Shown: positions 7,718 through 15,117 of the stretch, one piece after another
Layout: every line of letters begins with the position of its first letter
Numbering within the stretch: the first letter of the stretch is position 1
DNA from: JBBDYG01 sp040901765
GTDB lineage: Bacteria > Planctomycetota > Planctomycetia > Pirellulales > Lacipirellulaceae
Assembly (NCBI GenBank): GCA_040901765.1
Contig: JBBDYG010000103.1
Location: 1-15,117 of the forward strand
Reading direction: 5' to 3'
Length of the DNA: 15,117 bases
Made by a program: the position numbers and the translations under genes
Notes under the pieces: model-generated
What the model was told of the DNA's origin: nothing
The model's database searches: none
What the model saw: the letters and a program-made list of their open reading frames with translations, nothing else

Positions 7718-8518
7718 CTATCCAGGACCTTGTCCCAGCACCAAGAAGTTATCTACTTCCATGTGCAGACACGGGTTGTTAAATCGAATCTTTTCCAGTC
7801 GGCAACTCTCGAAGACGGATTCCATTTGGCTAAGAAACTGAGGCTCGGGCTGTGCGGCAAACCATATCGCCAGCACGCCGCCGGGTAATAGATGATTTGC
7901 GGCGGATTTCAACTCGCTCTGAGTGTAGAAGTCGAGGTGTCGGTCGTGCCACACCATATCGGGAGTGTCATCGATATCGATTAGGATTGCATGGAAATGT
8001 GGGCCATTGGCTGGGAGGCGAGCCAGGTAAGCAAAAAAATCTTCGTGGATAATCTTCAGTCGCGAATCTTGCAAAAGTTGTACGGACCAGGGAAACAAGC
8101 GATCGACGTGCCATTCAATAACGGGAGCGAGCAATTCGATAATTGTCGCCGAGCGCACCCGTTCATTAGCCAACACACGTAAGCCTGTGAATCCAAGTCC
8201 AAGGCCTCCGACGAGTACGTCGATATCATCGACGTCCACTTGCTCTAATCCGCGATCTGCCAGAGCGTCTTCTGAGACATGCACGGCGCTCGACATCATG
8301 GGATTCCCGTTGAGAAGCATTGAAAACACTTCTTGTTCGAGAGCGAATGACCACTGTCGTCGAAGTTCGACGCGCCCCAAAGTGGTGTCGGACTCGCGTA
8401 AGAGTTCAAACCCAAGCCGCTTTGCTCCGCAGCAATCGGACTCCTGAAAAGGAGTTGGCGGCACGGGAACCTTAAGCGTATCGAGCACCTGTTTTTCGAG
8501 TGACCTTCCTTTCGTCAT
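7718..8518 (-). CDS. Spermidine-synthase-like methyltransferase-fold protein
   Basis: A 266-residue protein with a Rossmann-fold nucleotide site, VLVGGLGLGFTGLRVL (101-116), an acidic residue in IIELLAPVIEW (Glu128), a second acidic site IIHEDFFAYL (Asp160), then AILIDIDDTPD (177-187) and LLPGGVLAIWF. The order and spacing follow polyamine synthases (SpeE) and their relatives, where these residues bind the adenosyl and amine parts. The canonical GGGDG loop and SSDP are not conserved, so spermidine production is doubtful; spermidine-synthase-like is as far as I would go. The start is ATG 8518 because AAAGG (8526-8530) lies 7 bases upstream; an ATG 42 bases farther up has no such site. The next gene follows 37 bases after the stop. 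Confidence 0.75.
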   Translation of the reverse strand: MTKGRSLEKQVLDTLKVPVPPTPFQESDCCGAKRLGFELLRESDTTLGRVELRRQWSFALEQEVFSMLLNGNPMMSSAVHVSEDALADRGLEQVDVDDIDVLVGGLGLGFTGLRVLANERVRSATIIELLAPVIEWHVDRLFPWSVQLLQDSRLKIIHEDFFAYLARLPANGPHFHAILIDIDDTPDMVWHDRHLDFYTQSELKSAANHLLPGGVLAIWFAAQPEPQFLSQMESVFESCRLEKIRFNNPCLHMEVDNFLVLGQGPG

Positions 8519-8933
8519 CAAATCGCCTTTCCGGTTTATTGGCTCGCAGTTGCGCAGCAACCTACAAAATCGTTTCGCAATCGCTTCAGTTCCACCGAAT
8601 ACGCAAGCTTAAAAAGCAAAAGCGTAAGAACTAAAGGCTTACACCAGGAGCAGTTCCGGGCACGATAGTTCAATCAACCCGGCCGACCTCTCTCAGGGCG
8701 GATAAAGAGACGCCAACGGAGAAAGCGAAAAGTACGCAGGCCGCGAAGAACGGAGGACAGAGATATAGTGTCTCATTGCAATGATTGTAGCTGACAACGG
8801 ATCAACAAGCAAGCAGAGTCGGGTTGGGCGATGTTGCAACATGGCCATGACTTGTACCACTGCGACCACTGCACATATTAGCTTCAGGCCAGTCTGGTCA
8901 GGCATGCGAAGCATCGATGCACTTGCCGATGTT
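8519..8933. other. Intergenic region with weak hairpin
   Basis: 415 bases between two minus-strand genes. GTAAG (8624-8628) pairs with CTTAC (8638-8642) and, read on the minus strand, is followed by GCTTTTGCTTTTT. It could be a weak terminator for the upstream MFS/RNase Z unit, though it lies nearly 300 bases past that stop. A 73-codon minus-strand frame (8693-8914) has no ribosome binding site and no recognisable content. Confidence 0.4.
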
Positions 8934-9779
8934 TCACGCCCACAATTGAAGACGTTCCCGCAGAGATGCCGGCAACCGTTGATCTAATAAATGCTCCGCT
9001 CGGCGACGAGAAGTGCGCGCCGTAAGATGCGCCGCAATAATCAGTTCATTATGATAATTGGAGGCGCGCTCTTCGAGGTCATCTAAATGAATATGGCCAT
9101 ACTTGTGAACGCGATCTCGCCTATGGGCTGGCTCGACAAAGGTAAGCTCGGTGATGAGTATCTGTGCTTCAAATAGTGGCTGGAAATGATCCAATCCTGC
9201 TGGTGCTGAATCGCCGACGTAGCACACCAGCGGGTAGCGACGTTCATCGCGAGTATCGAGACCTGAAACTGACACGGGACGAGTTTCCCGCTCGGTACCG
9301 TTTTGTATGCTCGGTGTGAGTTTAGAACTCCGCTTCCAAACTAGAAAGCCGAGTGAAGGCACCGTGTGTTGCGTGGCAAAGGCGGTGACGACATGATCGG
9401 GCGACAGCTCGACATCTTCTCGGTCCGCAAGTCCAATCAATTCGCATGGCAACTGGCCACCATCAAGTGCTGCGTATCCCCTCAGCAATGCTTCGATGTC
9501 ACACACACTTGTGCGTGGCAAATAGATTCGTGGTGGCGTCAGCCCTAGCTTGCGACGTCGACTGACCAGCATTGGAATCGCGGCCACATGATCGAGATGG
9601 CAATGGGAGACGAACCAATTTCCTGTTTGTGCGAAGTGAAGTGGCTGCCCGCCTAAGTCGAAACCAACGTCCAACTCTGGAATGCGCCAATAACTTTGCA
9701 CTGCCGCACGAGAATAGCCTTCAATGGTCAGGCCGCCATGCTCGACGGTTCGGACCGGCAAGTTATCGATCGTTGCCAT
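8934..9779 (-). CDS. rnz: RNase Z-type metallo-beta-lactamase-fold hydrolase
   Basis: A 281-residue MBL-fold protein. The metal-binding motif is SHCHLDH (58-64, with His59, His61, Asp63, His64), followed by candidate ligands His138 (QHTVPSLGF), Asp190 (CYVGDS), His229 (KYGHIHLDDL) and His251 in AHLTAR, which matches the HFSSR-type motif of tRNase Z. RNase Z removes the 3' trailer from pre-tRNA. The motif is HLDH rather than the bacterial HGDH, and LTPPRIYLPRTSVCDIEALL resembles the short plant tRNase Z enzymes more than the usual bacterial one. The ATG at 9779 is only 5 bases after the stop of the MFS gene and has no clear Shine-Dalgarno, suggesting translational coupling. Its role could be tRNA processing or another hydrolase activity; the symbol is tentative. 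Confidence 0.75.
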   Translation of the reverse strand: MATIDNLPVRTVEHGGLTIEGYSRAAVQSYWRIPELDVGFDLGGQPLHFAQTGNWFVSHCHLDHVAAIPMLVSRRRKLGLTPPRIYLPRTSVCDIEALLRGYAALDGGQLPCELIGLADREDVELSPDHVVTAFATQHTVPSLGFLVWKRSSKLTPSIQNGTERETRPVSVSGLDTRDERRYPLVCYVGDSAPAGLDHFQPLFEAQILITELTFVEPAHRRDRVHKYGHIHLDDLEERASNYHNELIIAAHLTARTSRRRAEHLLDQRLPASLRERLQLWA

Positions 9780-9784
9780 CTAGG

Positions 9785-11245
9785 CTAACTTTCAAGAATT
9801 TGTGATTGCAGCTCGATCGCCGAGGTTGAATCGGCACACGAGCGAAATGAGCGGCGTCTGCGGGTCTTATCCGCAAGAGTCACCATGTCTGAACGTTTGG
9901 CTAAAATAGTCGGAGACGCGGCAAAAGGCTTGGATACCCAAAGGGAGAGTACCGCTAGTGGCAATGGAGCTAACGTAAAGGTGGCGAGCGGGATGGTAAA
10001 ATCGCCCAACCAATCCTTCATAATCCCGGCGAACAACGGTCCAAAACTCGAGGAGGCGACGATCATTGTCATCAAGAGTCCCCGAATCTTTCCCAAATGG
10101 TCGCGACCAAAATAGCGTGCCCACAACGGATGCGATGCACCGAAATAAATGCCTTGCGCCCCTCCCAATACTGCTCCAGACAAGTAAGCCAACGACGAGG
10201 AAGTTGCCAGAGTGAGTACCAACATACTTATCGAAAGGCCAATGAGGCCGATGCACAACAAAACAGAAGCCCGGACGTAATCGGCAAGGGTACCGCCCAG
10301 TAGCTGCATCGCTGCGTAGCTGGCGGCGTAGACCGTCAGCATCGTGGCCGCGTTGGAATCCGAGAGATTGCATTCGTGCAGAATAGGCACGAGGCAGAAA
10401 AAAATCGCAGTCTGAATCGACGCGAAAAGCGCAGTACCGCCCGCCACAATCCAGAACGTAGAAGTCCGGAGTGCCTCGGCCAGTGTCAGACCCCAGGAAA
10501 TGCTGGTGCCAGTACGCTCAACTTCACCCGACGAAGGTGGACTATGGCCGTCGATGCTTTGCCCTATATCACTCGGGTGATCGCGAAACAGGAAGAAGAC
10601 TGCAGGAAATAGGATCACCCAGATTCCAACACCTAAAAAAGCATAAGCTCCCCGCCATCCCCACGATTGAATTAAATATAAATTCATCGTGGGAATGACT
10701 GCCATCGAAATGGCCATGCCAAGCTGGCGCAGTCCTTCTACCGTTCCGAGTCGCCGCTCAAACCAGAATGGGAGTGTGTTCCCACTAAGGAAGGCAAGCG
10801 CACCAGGGCCAAGCGTCCGCAGGAGAAAGAAGGCGATCACGAGGGTGTACCACCCTTGCGCCGATGCCACGGCCCAGCAGGCGAGCATAAAGAGACTGAC
10901 CGCCGCCAACATGGCTTTCCGTGGACCATATCGGTCCATGAGCGATCCCACGAACGCGATCGGAACCGCTCCCAAGAGCGTGCCAAGCATGTACGCTGCG
11001 GCCAGTTGGCCGTGAGTCAGTCCTATTGAAAGTCGCATCGGTTCGTTGAGAATCGACACGCCAAATGTCTGTCCCGGCGAACTGGCAATCAGGGCCGCCA
11101 TTGTCAATGGCAGCATTACCCAACCGTAGAAGAACGGACGGCGATCAACTTCTTCACAAGGGCGAACTGCAAGCTCTTTCTCCGCGATCGCCCGATCCAG
11201 CGCAGTCAATTCCAGTGGCATCTCCTCCACGATACTCTGACTCAT
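9785..11245 (-). CDS. MFS transporter, monocarboxylate/oxalate-formate type
   Basis: A 486-residue major facilitator superfamily permease with about 12 hydrophobic segments split into two halves by a hydrophilic loop around residues 220-250. MFS motif A is clear at 100-110 (GSLMDRYGPRK). PFFYGWVMLPLTMAALI near the N-terminus and GVSILNEPM resemble the OFA/monocarboxylate porter group, but the substrate is not certain. The C-terminus carries an extra basic tail of some 40 residues (KTRRRRSFRS). AGGA at 11253-11256 lies 7 bases before the ATG. The stop is 5 bases before the RNase Z-like start, so the two share an mRNA. Confidence 0.85.
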   Translation of the reverse strand: MSQSIVEEMPLELTALDRAIAEKELAVRPCEEVDRRPFFYGWVMLPLTMAALIASSPGQTFGVSILNEPMRLSIGLTHGQLAAAYMLGTLLGAVPIAFVGSLMDRYGPRKAMLAAVSLFMLACWAVASAQGWYTLVIAFFLLRTLGPGALAFLSGNTLPFWFERRLGTVEGLRQLGMAISMAVIPTMNLYLIQSWGWRGAYAFLGVGIWVILFPAVFFLFRDHPSDIGQSIDGHSPPSSGEVERTGTSISWGLTLAEALRTSTFWIVAGGTALFASIQTAIFFCLVPILHECNLSDSNAATMLTVYAASYAAMQLLGGTLADYVRASVLLCIGLIGLSISMLVLTLATSSSLAYLSGAVLGGAQGIYFGASHPLWARYFGRDHLGKIRGLLMTMIVASSSFGPLFAGIMKDWLGDFTIPLATFTLAPLPLAVLSLWVSKPFAASPTILAKRSDMVTLADKTRRRRSFRSCADSTSAIELQSQILES

Positions 11246-11353
11246 TGCTTCGTCCTATTTCCTTTTTGCCACGCCTAACGTTTTCACTTCGGGAGCCTTA
11301 AACGCACCCGGTCCATTCCGGTGGGCGTCGGTCGACTCTTGGCCGGAGCGTTT

Positions 11354-12997
11354 TTAGCCGACATTAGCCGATCTGTTATCGAAGTGATTTAGACCACCCG
11401 TTTCTCGCGCCGCGGACAACCGGACGCCCGAGTTGTCACGAGCCAGAACGTCACAGTCCCATTGCGATGTAAGTAATATTGCCGTACCGCCGTATTGATC
11501 TCTTACGAGACGAGCCGCGAATGGCAATTGCAAACGAGGCAGCGAAGTTTCGCCATCTCTCGGCAGCACCCACCGCGCAAATTTGAATGGAAGTCGCGCG
11601 ATGGTCGTGTCGGTCTGGTATTCGGACTTTAGGCGGTGCTGGACCACTTCGAACTGCAATTCACCCACTGCTGCAATGATCGACTCTCTGGAGTTCGATC
11701 GGGGATCGTCAAAAGATTGGATTGCTCCCTCTTCGATCAATTGAATTAACCCACGCTCGAATTGCTTGCGTCGGCTGGTGTCAGCGCATCGGATCGTAGC
11801 AAAGTGCTCGGGAGAAAATTGGGGGAGAGGCTCAAATGCGATCGGTTGGCGTTCACATAAAGTGTCGCCCAACCTGAAAGCTCCCGGATTCACCAAGCCA
11901 ACGATGTCGCCGGGAAATGCTTCCTCGACGGTCTCGCGTTCGCGACCAAATACGAGGTGCGCTTGGCGAAGCTGCATTCGTTTTCCAGTGCGAGTGTGGA
12001 GTACTTCCATTTCGCGGACAAAGCGGCCCGAACATACCCGTAGAAACGCGACCCGATCGCGATGTCGGGGATCAAGATTGGCTTGAATTTTAAACACAAA
12101 TCCGGAGAACTCGTTTCGCGACGGCACTATGGGGCCGATGTTGCTGTGGCATATTCTAGGGGGTGGACTGAAAGCGAGAAACGCCTGAAGGAATTGTTCA
12201 ATCCCATAATTCTTTAGAGCGCTGCCAAAATAGACGGGAGTTGCCTCGCCCGTCAGAAATCGCGCTGAACTAAAGCGTGCGCCGGCGGAGTGAATAAGTT
12301 CCACTTCTTCAATTACCGTCTCGGCAATGCCTTCGCGCAAATCGAGTTCGCGGAGATGCGGCAAATCGATCGTGCGATAGGGGACTCGCAAAGCCCCTGA
12401 AGATTGTTCAAATAAATTGACTTGCTCTGTGGTCACGTCGACGAGACCACGAAAGTCGATGCCCGTGGCAACCGGCCAATTCATTGGTACCGGTTCGATC
12501 CCTAGTTTCGATTCGATCTCCGACATCAATTCCAACGGGGAAAGTCCGGGGCGATCTACTTTATTGATAAAAGTGAGGATGGGAATTCGCCGCAATTTAC
12601 AGACGTCGAACAATTTGATCGTTTGAGGTTCGACCCCCTTGGCGAGGTCAATAACCATTACCGCGCAATCGGCGGCCATGAGCGTGCGGTAAGTATCCTC
12701 GCTAAAATCGTGGTGGCCCGGCGTATCGAGCAAGTTGATTCGAAAGCCTTCGTACTCAAAAGGCAAGACGGTTGAACTGACGGAAATCCCCCGCTGTTTC
12801 TCGATCTCCATCCAATCTGATGTTACAGCTCGCTCCGTCTTACGGCCGCGCACCACTCCCGCGATCTCGACACATCCTCCGTACAGCAGGAATTTCTCGG
12901 TTAAGGTGGTCTTGCCGGCGTCCGGATGAGAAATGATCGCAAACGTCCGTCGCCGTTGAGTTTCGCGCTCGATAAAATCTGAAAAACTAGCGGTCAT
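11354..12997 (-). CDS. prfC: Peptide chain release factor 3
   Basis: A 547-residue translational GTPase, slightly longer than Escherichia coli RF3 (529). From ATG 12997 the protein starts MTASFSDFIERETQRRRTFA and shows G1 SHPDAGKTT (23-31), the RGIS switch (69-72), G3 DTPGH (91-95) and G4 NKVD (145-148). The sequence RTFAIISHPDAGKTTLTEKF and the SDWMEIEKQRGISVSSTV switch region are RF3 hallmarks that separate it from EF-G. RF3 removes RF1/RF2 from the ribosome after peptide release. A GTG 21 codons upstream (13060) is also open, but the family usually starts near 12997; neither has a clear ribosome binding site. Compared with E. coli, DTPGHEDF is DTPGHHDF here, and a short tail extends the C-terminus. 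Confidence 0.92.
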   Translation of the reverse strand: MTASFSDFIERETQRRRTFAIISHPDAGKTTLTEKFLLYGGCVEIAGVVRGRKTERAVTSDWMEIEKQRGISVSSTVLPFEYEGFRINLLDTPGHHDFSEDTYRTLMAADCAVMVIDLAKGVEPQTIKLFDVCKLRRIPILTFINKVDRPGLSPLELMSEIESKLGIEPVPMNWPVATGIDFRGLVDVTTEQVNLFEQSSGALRVPYRTIDLPHLRELDLREGIAETVIEEVELIHSAGARFSSARFLTGEATPVYFGSALKNYGIEQFLQAFLAFSPPPRICHSNIGPIVPSRNEFSGFVFKIQANLDPRHRDRVAFLRVCSGRFVREMEVLHTRTGKRMQLRQAHLVFGRERETVEEAFPGDIVGLVNPGAFRLGDTLCERQPIAFEPLPQFSPEHFATIRCADTSRRKQFERGLIQLIEEGAIQSFDDPRSNSRESIIAAVGELQFEVVQHRLKSEYQTDTTIARLPFKFARWVLPRDGETSLPRLQLPFAARLVRDQYGGTAILLTSQWDCDVLARDNSGVRLSAARETGGLNHFDNRSANVG

Positions 12998-13318
12998 TGG
13001 ATCAAAGGATATGGCTGGCTGCAAATCGCGTTGAAGCGACTCGGGCACCAGGTCATGCACAGTCAGCTTGGCCGTGCATTTAGAAAGGAAAAGTCTGTCC
13101 GCAAATCGATGGTGTGACTTCTACGAAGTTCATCACATCGGAGTCCCCGGCCGTTTCGCCTGGGATTTATTCTCAGTTGACTCTAAGGCGGGGTGATGCA
13201 GACATACTGTGGGACCAAGAGCACTGCCCCACGAAGCGAGCATTGCCGCATCATTCGGAAGGAGAAAAAGAACTTGATTGCAGAATCGTAGTGCATTTCA
13301 GTGTAAGTATACCGATCA

Positions 13319-13425
13319 AAGCGTTCTTCGACAACTGACAAGCCTGCTCCCGATTTGTCCGCATTACGCCTGACAAAATGAGGACAAAGACATCTCGCCT
13401 TAGCCCGTATTAGGCGGCGGCAACC
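13319..13425. repeat. 107-bp direct repeat, copy 1
   Basis: Bases 13319-13425 match 13845-13951 in the same orientation with 101 of 107 positions identical and no gaps by eye. Differences are single-base substitutions, mostly in the right half. On the minus strand its right edge encodes VAAA plus a stop, as copy 2 does for the GT4 gene; here it follows an open segment ending RRYNIVGPKRN that I cannot assign. It may be a duplicated gene end or a planctomycete interspersed repeat. Confidence 0.85.
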
Positions 13426-13560
13426 GCGTTCCGCTTCGGTCCAACGATGTTGTATCTCCGCACTTCGGTGGGGCGATCTCTTCAGGCGACGGGTCGGCAG
13501 TGGATGGCTGCCCATGGCTTGTTGGCATTGTAACACGAAGCCGGAGGGCAGGTGTCAAGT

Positions 13561-13578
13561 CGGGGCGAGGCGTCCCCG
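13561..13578 (-). terminator. GC-rich hairpin after the small hypothetical gene
   Basis: CGGGGCG and CGTCCCCG pair as a 7-bp stem with one bulged base and an AGG loop. On the minus strand it begins 7 bases after the stop of the small gene at 13586. It is not followed by a T run, so intrinsic termination is uncertain; it may only be an mRNA 3' structure. Confidence 0.3.
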
Positions 13579-13585
13579 CTGGAAA

Positions 13586-13834
13586 CTATTCAGACCATTG
13601 GTGGACGGACTTAATAATCAGCATTAAATCCCGCTCAACCTGATCACACCGCTGGCGAGTAGTTTCAACTTGGTGCCGCATTTCGGGACTGAGGTTTCGT
13701 TTGAGAGCAGCGTCGATGACTTCCTCCGACCAGGCAAGTTTGGCTAAAGTCTCTCGGACGAACGCGAGTACTGTAGCGCGTTCGGTCTCAAAGTTGGCAT
13801 CGTTAGCTGGCATTCTATTGTAACAGTGGGCCAT
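13586..13834 (-). CDS. Small hypothetical protein, 75-82 residues
   Basis: I do not recognise the family. The longest form starts at ATG 13834; an inner ATG at 13813 (MPANDANFETER) gives 75 residues. Neither has a clear Shine-Dalgarno. The protein is charged and almost wholly helical, with LAFVRETLAKLAWSEEVIDA and later QVETTRQRCDQVERDLMLII, the latter with coiled-coil-like spacing; no signal or membrane segment is seen. It lies entirely between the two 107-bp repeats and is followed by a GC-rich hairpin. It is more gene-like in composition than neighbouring shadow frames, but coding status is not proven. Confidence 0.5.
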   Translation of the reverse strand: MAHCYNRMPANDANFETERATVLAFVRETLAKLAWSEEVIDAALKRNLSPEMRHQVETTRQRCDQVERDLMLIIKSVHQWSE

Positions 13835-13844
13835 TTTCCCGGCG

Positions 13845-13951
13845 AAGCGTTCTTCGACAACTGACCAGCCTGCTCCCGATTTGTCCGCATTACGCCTGAC
13901 AAAATGAGGAAAAATACATCTTGCCTTAGGCCGTATTAAGCGGCGGCAACC
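13845..13951. repeat. 107-bp direct repeat, copy 2
   Basis: Second copy of the repeat at 13319-13425. It overlaps the 3' end of the minus-strand GT4 gene: the last codons VAAA and the TAA (13936-13938) lie within it, and the remaining 90 or so bases are the 3' flank. On the plus strand the repeat contains small palindromes (GCCTTAGGC at 13923-13931; GCCG...CGGC around 13931-13945) that are altered in copy 1. Confidence 0.85.
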
Positions 13952-15003
13952 CGCTCATAAAGATTGGTCAGGGATTGCAGGTGCTGTCGCCAGCCGAAGC
14001 GTTCCAGAGCGAGTTGTCGCCCTCGTCGCCCCATTTCATCACGAGAAGCCGGATCGTGCAACATCTTTAGAATCGCCTGCGCCAGCCGATCGGCATCGTG
14101 AGGTGGAATCAGCAACCCGGTCTCACCGTTTAAAACGATTTCAGGTGCTCCGCCAGCATCACATGCAATTACTGGACGATTACAGAGGGCGGCTTCCACG
14201 TAAACCAAGCCAAACGGTTCGCGATGAGATGGCAACGCCATCACGTCGATTGCGTCCATCAGATCGACGATGTCGCGACGAAATCCCAACAAGCGAAAGC
14301 GATCAGCGATTCCCGCGGAACGGGCCGTAGTCTCAAGTTCCAAACGCAGAGGCCCTTCGCCAAAGCACCAGAATTGTACCTCTGGCCGCTCTCGCAACAC
14401 CTGTATTGCCGCTTGAATCAATTCGCGATAGCCCTTTTTGACCGATAGGTGGGCAGCAGTGCCCACGACAAACGTTTCGGGGCCGACGCCAAATTCGGAT
14501 CGTATCGCGTCCCTAGACTTCGTGCGATGAAGATCGTGGAAGTCCACCGGCGGATACAAGACGGTAATTCTGTTGTGCTTTATACCGTTGCTTGTGAGAT
14601 GGTCTCGCACGGCGCCCGAGCAGGCAATAAGGTGCGTCTGCCTACGGTGCCACATTGCGGAAGTAAATCCGTGAACGTGTCCAATCGACTTAGGACCGCC
14701 GAGAGTGTCCAGCCATCCGCTCCACCAACTAGCCGAAGAAAGATGAGAGTGGACCAAATCAGCTTCGAATTCGCGGGCAACTTGAGATAGGCGATATAGT
14801 GCCATTGGATTCGCCTTGCCATTCACTCCGACTAAATGCACACTCGCCCCGGTCAGGCCCATTTCAGGTCCTACTGCGGAATTCGAGCTAACGATGCAAT
14901 GATTAAGGGTTGTAGCGTGATCGGATCGCAACAAAAGGCGAGTCAGATACGTCTCCGCACCTGCTATTCGAGAGGGCGTAATCACATGGAGGACACGGTG
15001 CAT
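13936..15003 (-). CDS. Glycosyltransferase family 4
   Basis: A 355-residue retaining GT-B glycosyltransferase. It starts MHRVLHVITPSRIAGAETYL, where GGAE-type residues line the acceptor cleft, then ADLVHSHLS (81-89) and GHVHGF (108-113). The second domain begins VVGTAAHLSVKKGYRELI (179-196) and has CFGEGPL (213-219) and REPFGLVYVEAALC (261-274), with the E-x7-E pair Glu262/Glu270, then GGAPEIV and GETGLLIPP. The start is ATG 15003, 9 bases after AAGGAAGG (15013-15020); an open extension to 15081 lacks conserved sequence. It probably adds a hexose to a lipid-linked or capsular glycan; donor and acceptor unknown. It is not closely related to the GT4 at 3915. Its last codons and stop lie in repeat copy 2. 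Confidence 0.87.
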   Translation of the reverse strand: MHRVLHVITPSRIAGAETYLTRLLLRSDHATTLNHCIVSSNSAVGPEMGLTGASVHLVGVNGKANPMALYRLSQVAREFEADLVHSHLSSASWWSGWLDTLGGPKSIGHVHGFTSAMWHRRQTHLIACSGAVRDHLTSNGIKHNRITVLYPPVDFHDLHRTKSRDAIRSEFGVGPETFVVGTAAHLSVKKGYRELIQAAIQVLRERPEVQFWCFGEGPLRLELETTARSAGIADRFRLLGFRRDIVDLMDAIDVMALPSHREPFGLVYVEAALCNRPVIACDAGGAPEIVLNGETGLLIPPHDADRLAQAILKMLHDPASRDEMGRRGRQLALERFGWRQHLQSLTNLYERVAAA

Positions 15004-15117
15004 CCCACTCAGCCTTCCTTGAGTCGTCGGCAAAACCTTTACAAAGATGGCGACTTCTGGCCTTAACAGCCCGTTGAACAAGTGTCGTTTTCTAGGCGAC
15101 GAGCGTGAGGGCTGGTT

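Larger units (their letters stand above)
12998..13585. other. Intergenic region upstream of prfC, with repeat copy 1
   Basis: 588 bases. It contains the first copy of a 107-bp repeat (13319-13425) and a GC-rich hairpin (13561-13578), both listed separately. A weak minus-strand promoter for prfC may be TTGCGG (13099-13104) and TAAATG (13077-13082) with a 16-base spacer; this is tentative. In the rest I recognise nothing, and the minus-strand frame at 13183-13536 runs through the repeat and looks spurious. Confidence 0.45.

Noticed and set aside
8693..8914. 73-codon hydrophobic minus-strand frame just after the RNase Z-like gene
   Set aside because: No Shine-Dalgarno, no family resemblance and a low-complexity Ser/Pro end; not enough to call a gene.
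13183..13536. 117-codon minus-strand open frame starting at a GTG
   Set aside because: It runs through repeat copy 1, has no recognisable motif or ribosome binding site, and its composition resembles a shadow frame.
13527..13558. Minus-strand TTGACA and TACAAT promoter pair
   Set aside because: Both hexamers are good but the spacer is 20 bases and no supported gene lies downstream.

Overview
The window looks like chromosomal DNA of a planctomycete, probably of the Pirellulales type. The pointers are a polysaccharide lyase ending in Ca-binding D-x-D-x-D-G repeats, a plant-like short RNase Z, an unusual RF3, mixed ATG/GTG starts with several weak or absent Shine-Dalgarno sites, moderate GC content and long gene-poor gaps. 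This assignment rests on overall style and recognised families; no database search was possible.

Layout from left to right: (1) 2-709 (+), the 3' end of a pectate-lyase-like gene. (2) 710-2296, a gene-poor stretch with minus-strand remnants resembling an aldo/keto reductase and a VOC/PhnB-like protein. (3) 2297-4925 (+), a translationally coupled GH13 alpha-glucosidase and GT4 glycosyltransferase, visibly more GC-rich than the rest and a candidate transferred module. (4) 4926-6070, another gene-poor stretch holding a broken Cys-rich zinc-ribbon gene with one stop codon and one frameshift. (5) 6071-6967 (-), a SAM methyltransferase with an N-terminal zinc ribbon. (6) 7333-8518 (-), a probable two-gene operon: a spermidine-synthase-like protein, then an unknown 115-residue protein. 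(7) 8934-11245 (-), an MFS transporter coupled to a short RNase Z-type metallo-beta-lactamase protein. (8) 11354-12997 (-), peptide chain release factor 3. (9) 13319-13951, two 107-bp direct repeats (101/107 identical by eye) bracketing a small unknown gene. The second copy supplies the last codons and the stop of the next gene. (10) 13936-15003 (-), a second GT4 glycosyltransferase.

There is no single large system here. The genes are mostly short independent units: polymer degradation (PL, GH13), glycan building (two GT4 genes), transport, translation termination and RNA processing. The points most worth a second look are the 107-bp repeat pair, the GC-rich GH13-GT4 cassette between two gene graveyards, the MFS-RNase Z coupling, and the three decayed genes whose lesions can be read at base level. 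I saw no tRNA, rRNA, CRISPR array or intact insertion sequence.
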